Below are positions 51,452 through 58,121 of a stretch of DNA of 64,000 nucleotides, piece by piece. The position numbers and the translations under genes were made by a program. Source of the stretch: SVEL01 sp045125245 (GTDB lineage: Bacteria > Bacillota > Clostridia > Lachnospirales > Lachnospiraceae); contig JBGVNF010000021.1 of NCBI GenBank assembly GCA_045125245.1, positions 1 to 64,000 on the forward strand, written 5' to 3'. The notes below the pieces were generated by a model. It saw only the letters and a program-made list of their open reading frames with translations. It did no database searches and had not been told where the DNA came from. Positions within the stretch are counted from its first letter, which is position 1; the number at the start of each line of letters is the position of its first letter.

Positions 51452-51688
51452 TCATATTGCGCTAACTTTATACTGTGTATTTTACATGCTACGAATATTT
51501 GATTTTCTAAATACTTTGAATATACATTTAATTAAACGAACGTAACCGGCGTCTATTCGCCATCCATGGCTCAGAGACGCCTTTTTCCAACATCGTGTTG
51601 GAAAATTACTAATATAGAACAAAGTATTAAGAAAATCTAAACATTCTCCGCTATCGTAAAATCCACAGTACAAAGTTGCACAATATGA
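51452..51688. repeat. Fold-back (MITE-like) element between obg and yhbY
   Basis: About 237 bp forming an imperfect palindrome. The left arm from 51452 (TCATATTGCGCTAACTTTATA...) and the reverse complement of the right end (TCATATTGTGCAACTTTGTAC...) agree over about 70-75 bases with a few mismatches and small gaps. The inner core adds GGCGTCT (51548-51554)/AGACGCC (51575-51581) around GCCATCCATGGC, and a separate 10-bp hairpin TTTTCCAACA-TCG-TGTTGGAAAA (51583-51605). No target-site duplication is evident. It resembles a MITE or a large RNA hairpin in the obg-yhbY transcript. Confidence 0.8.
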
Positions 51689-51724
51689 TAATTTACGTTT
51701 ATGAATTATTCTTACTAAAAACTA

Positions 51725-53020
51725 TTACTTTAAATATTCGAACTCGTGACCGTATATCTTTACTGTATCGCCTTCTTGGATGCCTAATTCTTCTAATTGG
51801 TCGAGGATTCCGTTATCCTTCATAAATTTCTGGAAGAATACGAAGCCCTTTTCTGACTCTAAGTTTGTGTAGCCAAGCATTCTATCGATACGTGGTCCTT
51901 CGATACGATATACGTCTTCCTCTTCTTCATCCTTGAATACGTAGAATGGTTCTTCTGGATTATCGTAATGTGCATCTGGATCAAATTCCTGCTCGAAGAT
52001 AATTGGTGCTTCATCAAGGTTATCAAGAAGGTTTTGTACTTCCCATAAAAGTTCCTTTAAGCCCTTACCACTTACTGCTGAAATTGGGAATACTTTAATA
52101 CCCTGTGGCTCAAATTCTTCCTTTATCATATCAATAAATGTTGTATCATCTGGTGGTAATGCATCTATCTTGTTCGCTGCAATAACCTGTGGGCGCTTAA
52201 GAAGCTCTGGGTTGTACTTTGAAAGCTCCTCATTAATAGCTTTTATATCTTCAACTGGATCTCTTCCTTCAACGCTGGCTGCGTCTACCATATGGATGAT
52301 AACCTTAGTTCTTTCAATATGCTTTAAGAACTCATGTCCAAGACCAATTCCCTCACTAGCTCCTTCGATAAGTCCTGGAATATCAGCGATTACAAAACCC
52401 TTACTTCCATCCATATCTACTACACCAAGATTTGGTGCAAGTGTTGTGAAATGATAGTTAGCAATCTTTGGCTTAGCATTAGTTACTCTGGATAACAATG
52501 TAGACTTTCCTACGTTAGGGAAACCTACTAGGCCTACATCAGCTATAACCTTAAGCTCTAAACGAACAAAAAGCTCCTTACTAGGCTTACCAGGCTGAGC
52601 ATACTTAGGTACCTGCATTGTAGCTGTAGCATAGTGTGAATTACCTTTACCACCTCTACCGCCTGTAAGAATAGTCATGCGCTTATTGTCACCTGACATA
52701 TCAGCTATAACCTTACCAGTTTCATCATCCTTTATAATAGTACCTTCTGGAACCTTAATAACAAGGTCTTCGCCATTCTTACCATGCATATTCTTCTTGC
52801 CGCCCTCTTCACCACTCTGGGCAACATACTTTCTAATATGACGGAAATCTGTAAGTGTATTCAAACCTAAATCCACCTCAAATATAATATCGCCACCCTT
52901 ACCGCCGTCTCCGCCGTCAGGACCTCCAGCAGCCACGAAAAGCTCTCTTCTAAAGCTTACATGGCCATCGCCACCTTTACCAGACTTTATAAAAATTTTA
53001 GCGCTATCTGCAAATGCCAT
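51725..53020 (-). CDS. obg: Obg/CgtA GTPase
   Basis: Ribosome-assembly GTPase. The 431-residue protein has the Gly-rich Obg fold (SGKGGDGHVSFRRE ... GGRGGKGNSHYATA, about 10-155), GTPase motifs (GFPNVGKSTLLSRV, DIPGLIEGA, NKID) and a C-terminal OCT domain (about 350-431). Start ATG 53020 follows AGGAGG; the upstream in-frame extension lacks support. Confidence 0.97.
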   Translation of the reverse strand: MAFADSAKIFIKSGKGGDGHVSFRRELFVAAGGPDGGDGGKGGDIIFEVDLGLNTLTDFRHIRKYVAQSGEEGGKKNMHGKNGEDLVIKVPEGTIIKDDETGKVIADMSGDNKRMTILTGGRGGKGNSHYATATMQVPKYAQPGKPSKELFVRLELKVIADVGLVGFPNVGKSTLLSRVTNAKPKIANYHFTTLAPNLGVVDMDGSKGFVIADIPGLIEGASEGIGLGHEFLKHIERTKVIIHMVDAASVEGRDPVEDIKAINEELSKYNPELLKRPQVIAANKIDALPPDDTTFIDMIKEEFEPQGIKVFPISAVSGKGLKELLWEVQNLLDNLDEAPIIFEQEFDPDAHYDNPEEPFYVFKDEEEEDVYRIEGPRIDRMLGYTNLESEKGFVFFQKFMKDNGILDQLEELGIQEGDTVKIYGHEFEYLK

Positions 53021-53108
53021 AATTTTCCTCCTAGCTTGCGAAATCAAATAATACCAAGTTAAATACGTTTCATAAAATAACTACTTTTAAGCATATAAAA
53101 CCATTATT

Positions 53109-53137
53109 ATTCTATACTAAAATAAAGATTATGTCTA
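53109..53137 (-). promoter_or_regulatory. Promoter for the obg operon
   Basis: On the - strand TAGACA (53137-53132), 17 bases, TAGAAT (53114-53109). It lies between the rpmA terminator and obg, giving a leader of about 85 bases. Confidence 0.7.
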
Positions 53138-53148
53138 GCAAATACGAC

Positions 53149-53178
53149 AAAAAATCGCAGTTACAAATGTAACTGCGA
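53149..53178 (-). terminator. Terminator after rpmA
   Basis: Arms TCGCAGTTAC and GTAACTGCGA (10 bp) with a four-base loop; on the - strand six T residues follow. A near copy of the stem occurs at 54673-54703. Confidence 0.93.
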
Positions 53179-53197
53179 CTTGACTTTTTATAAATAA

Positions 53198-53482
53198 CTA
53201 TTCAGCTGTTGGGTAAATAGAAACCTGCTTCTTATCTCTACCCTTTCTCTCGAAACGAACAACACCATCTACTAATGCAAATAATGTATCATCTCCACCC
53301 TTGCCTACGTTAACACCTGGATGAATCTTTGTTCCTCTCTGTCTGTAAAGGATGTTACCAGCCTTTACGAACTGTCCGTCAGCTCTCTTAGCGCCTAATC
53401 TCTTAGACTCTGAATCTCTACCGTTCTTTGTAGAACCAACACCCTTTTTATGAGCGAATAACTGAAGGTTCAACTTTAACAT
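53198..53482 (-). CDS. rpmA: Ribosomal protein bL27 with cleavable N-terminal leader
   Basis: Component of the 50S peptidyl-transferase region. The 94-residue protein starts MLKLNLQLFAHKKG; in Firmicutes Prp cuts the leader after NLQLF so that the new N-terminus begins AHKKG. The rest (GSTKNGRDSESKRLGAKRADG, RGTKIHPGVNVG) is standard bL27. prp lies four bases upstream, so protease and substrate are co-expressed. Confidence 0.98.
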   Translation of the reverse strand: MLKLNLQLFAHKKGVGSTKNGRDSESKRLGAKRADGQFVKAGNILYRQRGTKIHPGVNVGKGGDDTLFALVDGVVRFERKGRDKKQVSIYPTAE

Positions 53483-53485
53483 GAC

Positions 53486-53818
53486 TTACACCTCCTTGTA
53501 AGATATCTTAATATAAGTATCTCCATAGCTCTCCCTAATACTATCTATTCCAAGTATAAAGGAATCAACCAGAAGTTTTGATTCATTGCTAATCTGTTTA
53601 TCGCAAAAACTCATTGAAAGAAGACCTGTATCTTCATTAACATTATAGGATATCTTATCTTTAGTTAGCTCTTCTATAGAATTAACTAAATTTGTAGATA
53701 AAATCGATGCTGCAGCACATATAATGTCCTGACCTCGATTTGCATATCCTGCATGTCCTACCAATGAAACTCCACGATATTCATCTGATGAATCTCTAAA
53801 AATCGTTACGTTTATCAT
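53486..53818 (-). CDS. prp: Ribosomal-processing cysteine protease Prp
   Basis: Removes the bL27 leader. In 110 residues, conserved His in LVGHAGYA (H22) and Cys in DIICAAASIL (C34) form the catalytic dyad. Its gene sits between rplU and rpmA, the usual position. Confidence 0.95.
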   Translation of the reverse strand: MINVTIFRDSSDEYRGVSLVGHAGYANRGQDIICAAASILSTNLVNSIEELTKDKISYNVNEDTGLLSMSFCDKQISNESKLLVDSFILGIDSIRESYGDTYIKISYKEV

Positions 53819-53835
53819 AACTTTAATTGCAATAA

Positions 53836-54144
53836 TTAAGCGTTAATCTTTGTAATCTTAACTGCTGTGTACTGCTGTCTGTGACCATTCTTCTTATGGT
53901 AGCCAGTCTTTCTCTTGTACTTGTAAACGATAACTTTCTTGCCCTTAACGTTGTCAATAACGTCTGCTTCTACTGAAGCACCAGCTACAGTTGGAGCACC
54001 AACCTTAACGTCATCGCCACCAACAAGGAGAACCTGATCAAAAGTATACTTGTCACCAGCGTTTACACCGAGTAATTCTACATTAACGATGTCGCCTTCT
54101 GATACCTTATACTGCTTTCCACCTGTTGCAATGATTGCGTACAT
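53836..54144 (-). CDS. rplU: Ribosomal protein bL21
   Basis: A 102-residue 50S protein with YAIIATGGKQYKVSEGD at the start and KKNGHRQQYTAVKI near the end. ATG 54144 is chosen because AGGAGGTG precedes it. A structured leader and a consensus promoter lie upstream. Confidence 0.97.
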   Translation of the reverse strand: MYAIIATGGKQYKVSEGDIVNVELLGVNAGDKYTFDQVLLVGGDDVKVGAPTVAGASVEADVIDNVKGKKVIVYKYKRKTGYHKKNGHRQQYTAVKITKINA

Positions 54145-54240
54145 AATTCGCACCTCCTAAAACGTTCACCTTTGTGAACAATACTCGCCAACTTCGGTGT
54201 CGTAAAAAATTACAAACTTATAACCTCATTGTGCGGCACA
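54145..54240 (-). ncRNA. L21 leader-like 5' region of the rplU operon
   Basis: The ~95-base leader shows the pieces expected of the Firmicutes ribosomal protein L21 leader: GTGCCGCACAATGAGG at its 5' part, a central ACACCGAAGTTGG region and a final hairpin TTGTTCACAAAGGTGAAC right before AGGAGGTG. Such leaders regulate the operon by protein feedback in other bacteria. I identify it from memory of the motif, so a covariance search is needed. Confidence 0.75.
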
Positions 54241-54247
54241 CTAGAAC

Positions 54248-54276
54248 ATACTAACATAACCAAAAAGCCATGTCAA
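54248..54276 (-). promoter_or_regulatory. Promoter for the rplU operon
   Basis: On the - strand TTGACA (54276-54271), 17 bases, TAGTAT (54253-54248). Transcription would begin at the 5' edge of the L21-type leader. Confidence 0.88.
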
Positions 54277-54358
54277 GGGATATTCTTGATTTATAAGACA
54301 TTTTTTATAATAAATACTAAAATTTTTCCAACAAATATTATTTTTTACCATAATAATA

Positions 54359-54394
54359 TTTTGATATTTAGTCAACAATATAACTATATCAAAA
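54359..54394 (+). promoter_or_regulatory. Inverted repeat upstream of the DUF378 gene
   Basis: Nine-base arms TTTTGATAT (54359-54367) and ATATCAAAA (54386-54394), 18 bases apart, in the region where its promoter should be. It could be an operator or a hairpin; a clear promoter is not visible. Confidence 0.4.
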
Positions 54395-54417
54395 TGATAA
54401 TCAAGGAGGTATTCTTT

Positions 54418-54630
54418 ATGAACACTAAGGGCTTAGATTACACAGTTCTCACTATTGCCATTATCGGTGCAATTAACTGGGGACTTATCGGATTTTTTAG
54501 AATAGATTTAGTAGCATTTCTTTTTGGTGAAATGTCTATGCTTTCTAGAATCGTATATTCTATCGTAGGTTTATCTGGATTATACTTAGTAAGTCTCTAC
54601 GGTAGAGTTTCTAACGCAATGACAGACTAA
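54418..54630 (+). CDS. DUF378 family small membrane protein
   Basis: A 70-residue protein with two membrane spans and the family signature TIAIIGAINWGLIGFF followed by DLVAFLFG and IVYSIVGLSGLYL. Function is unknown for the family. The start follows AAGGAGGT at a normal distance; an upstream in-frame extension would overlap the rplU leader and is rejected. It is the only + gene between obg and radC and sits between rplU and mgsA. Confidence 0.9.
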   Translation: MNTKGLDYTVLTIAIIGAINWGLIGFFRIDLVAFLFGEMSMLSRIVYSIVGLSGLYLVSLYGRVSNAMTD

Positions 54631-54672
54631 TTACTAAAAATTATATGTCATCTAGTGATATGTATTTTACAC

Positions 54673-54703
54673 AAAATCGCAGTTGCAAAACAACTGCGAT
54701 TTT
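54673..54703. terminator. Bidirectional terminator between the DUF378 gene and mgsA
   Basis: Thirteen-base arms AAAATCGCAGTTG and CAACTGCGATTTT around a CAAAA loop, with T residues on both sides, between convergent genes. Confidence 0.93.
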
Positions 54704-54704
54704 A

Positions 54705-55100
54705 TTATTTATATATTTCTCTCCATTCCAAATCACCACGTTCAAGTGCTTTAATTAAAAGCTCTGCTGTGGCAAGATTTGTAGCCAATGGGATATTATT
54801 CATATCACACGCTTTAAATATATCCTTAAAGTCTGGCTCGTTACTTCTTGGCTGAACTGGATCTCTAAAGAATATAAGCATATCCATTTGATTATCTAGT
54901 ATTTGTGAGCTTAACTGTTGCACACCACCCAGATGTCCTTCGAGAAACTTGTGTATATTAAGATTTGTTACCTCTTCAACCAATCTTCCTGTAGTACCTG
55001 TGGCATAGACATCATGCTTGCTTAAAATACCTCTATAGGCTATGCAGAAATTCTGCATTAATTTCTTTTTTGAATTATGTGCAACTATTCCAATATTCAT
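54705..55100 (-). CDS. mgsA: Methylglyoxal synthase
   Basis: Converts dihydroxyacetone phosphate to methylglyoxal, a bypass of lower glycolysis. In 131 residues: IGIVAHNSKK at the start, ATGTTGRL phosphate-binding loop, EGHLGGVQQL and IFFRDP with the catalytic Asp, and NIPLATNLATAE. The gene follows rodA by 30 bases. Its stop lies inside the bidirectional terminator region. Confidence 0.96.
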   Translation of the reverse strand: MNIGIVAHNSKKKLMQNFCIAYRGILSKHDVYATGTTGRLVEEVTNLNIHKFLEGHLGGVQQLSSQILDNQMDMLIFFRDPVQPRSNEPDFKDIFKACDMNNIPLATNLATAELLIKALERGDLEWREIYK

Positions 55101-55130
55101 TCTACTACCTCTCCAATATAAAGATGTTAT

Positions 55131-56279
55131 TTACAATAGTTTCTTATGTTGCAAGCCTACATTAAATACAACTCCCATACCAGCCATTAAACTTAATAAA
55201 GAACTTAATCCATAGCTTACAAACGGCAACGGAAGTCCTGTATTTGGAAGAAGTCTCGTGGCAACACCCATGTTTACAAAGCTTTGGAATCCTATAATTC
55301 CACCGATACCACAACATATTATCCTACCTGCCATATCTGGCGCATGTGCTCCCATATAGAAACATTCAAAGGTAACAAGTGCTATAAGGCATATAACAGA
55401 CATTGTTCCCACAAATCCCAATTCTTCACCAACTATTGTAAAAATGAAGTCTGTCTGTGCCTCTGATATATAATTACCATTCTTTACACTATCTTCTCGG
55501 TCATTATTAAGCCCCTTGCCCCATAAACCACCTGAACCTATAGCCATTTCTGAATTGGTCTGTTGATAATTAATTCGTTCTGCAATTTCATTATTTTCAT
55601 CATAAAAACCTACCAAACGATTAAATTGATACTCATCAAGAATCTTTTGATTTGGCTGTAACAACAAATATATCAAAATAACAACTGCTGGTACTGCTAT
55701 TGCAAATAAACTGGCAATAAGCTTATAGCTTACACCGCCTATATACATTATTACACAAAAACTCACAACTAAAACAATACTTGTCGATAAATCTGGCTGT
55801 TTAAATACCAAAAGTAACGGTATAGCAAATGTTATTACAAACAATGCTAAAATTTTAAAGGTATTTAACTTATCTTTATACTTAAGCATAAGCTTTGCAA
55901 AAAATAAAACTAAGAATATCTTTGCAAACTCCGAAGGCTGTATCTGAATACCAGCTATAGTTACCCATCTCTGAGCACCATTTACATTTTCACCGATTAT
56001 CTTAACACCAATAAGTAATGCTAAATTCATAAAATATATGACCCAATAAAACTTAAGTATAAAATGATAATCTATAAGTGTCAGAATCACGATAGCAACA
56101 GAACCTACTATAATACCTAAGAGCTGTTTTGATTCATAATGATCATACTTTGTAGCACTGGCTATTACATTAAGTCCAAGAATAAGTAATGCGTATAACC
56201 ATATAAACAATCTCACATTTATATGCCTATAATTATAGCTTTTCAATTTTTCCTTAATCTTTGTTAAAAACGCTACCAT
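55131..56279 (-). CDS. rodA: Rod shape-determining SEDS glycosyltransferase RodA
   Basis: Peptidoglycan polymerase working with PBP2. The 382-residue protein has about ten spans, the NGAQRWVTIAGIQIQPSEFAK motif, IGSGGLWGKGL and GLPLPFVSYGLSS near the C-terminus. It lies downstream of minE and shares the strand with mreBCD and mrdA, giving the elongation assignment. Confidence 0.95.
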   Translation of the reverse strand: MVAFLTKIKEKLKSYNYRHINVRLFIWLYALLILGLNVIASATKYDHYESKQLLGIIVGSVAIVILTLIDYHFILKFYWVIYFMNLALLIGVKIIGENVNGAQRWVTIAGIQIQPSEFAKIFLVLFFAKLMLKYKDKLNTFKILALFVITFAIPLLLVFKQPDLSTSIVLVVSFCVIMYIGGVSYKLIASLFAIAVPAVVILIYLLLQPNQKILDEYQFNRLVGFYDENNEIAERINYQQTNSEMAIGSGGLWGKGLNNDREDSVKNGNYISEAQTDFIFTIVGEELGFVGTMSVICLIALVTFECFYMGAHAPDMAGRIICCGIGGIIGFQSFVNMGVATRLLPNTGLPLPFVSYGLSSLLSLMAGMGVVFNVGLQHKKLL

Positions 56280-56302
56280 GATCTAGACAAGCTCACTTTC
56301 AA

Positions 56303-56569
56303 TTAATGTCTTACTTCTTTAATAGGAATATTTGCTACAAGAGCTGGAACATTACCATTTCCACCGTCAGATTCTGTTGTTGTAATCTGAATATCAAGTC
56401 CCTCACAGTCAATTTCCATATATTTTGCAATTACTTTAATGATATCATTCTTTATCATCTCCATTACTTCTGGTGAGCAGCTTGCTCTATCAGAAACAAG
56501 AAGAAGCTTTAATCTATCCTTTGCAACATTGCTGGAAGATTTCTTCTTAAAAATATCTAAAATACTCAT
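56303..56569 (-). CDS. minE: Cell division topological specificity factor MinE
   Basis: Releases MinD-MinC from the membrane to keep the septum at mid-cell. The 88-residue protein has the usual N-terminal helix (ILDIFKKKSSSNVAKDRLKLL), MEMIKNDIIKVIAKYMEID and a beta-rich end. The three Min genes are contiguous. Confidence 0.94.
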   Translation of the reverse strand: MSILDIFKKKSSSNVAKDRLKLLLVSDRASCSPEVMEMIKNDIIKVIAKYMEIDCEGLDIQITTTESDGGNGNVPALVANIPIKEVRH

Positions 56570-56598
56570 ATCTACCTTTTCCTTCCATTCTGTAATAA

Positions 56599-57390
56599 TT
56601 AATTCTTTTTAAATAATCCAGCAATCTTAGAGAAAAATCCTGTTCCACCAGCTAAATCAAGCATAGGAACCTCTTCTCCTACGATTCTACGACAAATATT
56701 CATATAAGCCTGTCCAGCAAGTGATGAGTTACCTACAAGTGGCTCACCCTGATTTGTTGCAATAACGATATTTTCATCATCTGGAACAGCACCAATTAAA
56801 TCTATAGCAAGGATATCTACAACGTCTTCAATTGACATCATATCACCTTTCTTTACCATATCCATTCTAAGACGGTTAACAATTAAATCAACCTTCTTAA
56901 TCTCATTGGCATCTAATAAGCCAATAATTCTATCTGCATCTCTGATAGCTGAAACTTCAGGTGTTGTAACAACTAATGCTCTATCAGCTGCAGCTATAGC
57001 ATTCTGGAAGCCCTGCTCGATACCAGCTGGACAATCAAGAATTATGTAATCAAACTCTTCCTTTAATTCCTCTACAAGCTTAACCATCTGATCTGGTGTA
57101 ACACTTGACTTATCTCTTGTCTGAGCTGATGGTAAAAGATAAAGATTTGGATATCTCTTATCCTTAATCATAGCCTGCTTTGCACGGCAATTACCTTCAA
57201 CAACATCAACAAGATTGTAAACTATTCTATTCTCAAGACCCATTACTACGTCAAGATTTCTAAGTCCTATATCTGTGTCGATAAGTACTACCTTATACTC
57301 TAATTTTGCAAGACCTGTACCTACATTTGCAGATGTAGTTGTCTTACCTACACCACCTTTACCAGATGTAACAACGATTACTTCACTCAT
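56599..57390 (-). CDS. minD: Septum site-determining ATPase MinD
   Basis: Membrane-binding ATPase. In 263 residues the deviant Walker A KGGVGKTT (11-18), LIDTDIGLRNLDVVMG and the C-terminal amphipathic tail FFSKIAGLFKKN are present. It lies between minC and minE. Confidence 0.97.
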   Translation of the reverse strand: MSEVIVVTSGKGGVGKTTTSANVGTGLAKLEYKVVLIDTDIGLRNLDVVMGLENRIVYNLVDVVEGNCRAKQAMIKDKRYPNLYLLPSAQTRDKSSVTPDQMVKLVEELKEEFDYIILDCPAGIEQGFQNAIAAADRALVVTTPEVSAIRDADRIIGLLDANEIKKVDLIVNRLRMDMVKKGDMMSIEDVVDILAIDLIGAVPDDENIVIATNQGEPLVGNSSLAGQAYMNICRRIVGEEVPMLDLAGGTGFFSKIAGLFKKN

Positions 57391-57422
57391 TCTCTTTTTT
57401 TCCTCCTACAAACGGTTAATAA

Positions 57423-58088
57423 TTAAAAATTTAAGTCGCTAAGAACCTCTCTATTTAAAGGTTCTATATAGATATTTCCACCATCCACATAAGCTATCTT
57501 AGTTTCTGGTTTCGATGACTTCTTTGGTTTATCAGCGCATCTTGCTATGATATCTCCGATTTTAATCTGAACCGGATACATCTCAAGAGCAACTACAAAT
57601 GCATTAGGGTTCCCTTTGATACCAGCATAAACAGTTCCCTTCAGCGAACCAAGTATAACTACATTGCCTGCAGATAATACTTTAGCACCTGGATTAACAT
57701 CTCCTAGGATAACAATACTTGAATCACTCTCAAGCACCTGTCCACTTCTAAGTGTTCCTTTATAGAATTGTCCTCCCGCTGTATCAGCAGAATCATCAAG
57801 TGCATTTTCAACGCATTTTTTATGCTTTTCTTCATCTGTGTCATCCATTACACAGACAATATTAAGCTCTGTGTTTTCACTTATCATATCAAGGATTTCT
57901 CTTTCTTCTTCGAAAGTTAATTTCTTTCCTTCAAAAGAGATTGCCATAGATGATGAATTGTTGAAAAATTTTGATGATTCAGCAAACTTATTCTTAAGCT
58001 CATCCATAAGCTCTCCAAACTCTTTGCTTTCATCAAGCACAACTACTATACCATATTTGTTACCTTTTATCATCACTGAATTTTTCAA
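57423..58088 (-). CDS. minC: Septum site-determining protein MinC
   Basis: FtsZ inhibitor. The 221-residue protein has the N-terminal domain (about 1-105) and the right-handed beta-helix C-terminal domain with GDVNPGAKVLSAGNVVILGSLKG and PVQIKIGDIIAR. The start TTG at 58088 lies six bases after AAGGTG; a later ATG lacks a site. Confidence 0.95.
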   Translation of the reverse strand: MKNSVMIKGNKYGIVVVLDESKEFGELMDELKNKFAESSKFFNNSSSMAISFEGKKLTFEEEREILDMISENTELNIVCVMDDTDEEKHKKCVENALDDSADTAGGQFYKGTLRSGQVLESDSSIVILGDVNPGAKVLSAGNVVILGSLKGTVYAGIKGNPNAFVVALEMYPVQIKIGDIIARCADKPKKSSKPETKIAYVDGGNIYIEPLNREVLSDLNF

Positions 58089-58121
58089 TGTATCACCTTC
58101 CTCTCGATAATTTTTCTTGCA

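Noticed and set aside
51482..51673. 63-codon open frame on the - strand inside the fold-back element
   Set aside because: It lies wholly inside the palindrome, has no ribosome site, and its sequence would follow from the inverted repeat; not counted as a gene.
54229..54417. Longer N-terminus for the DUF378 gene
   Set aside because: It would run through the rplU promoter and leader; the AAGGAGGT before ATG 54418 and family length fix the start.
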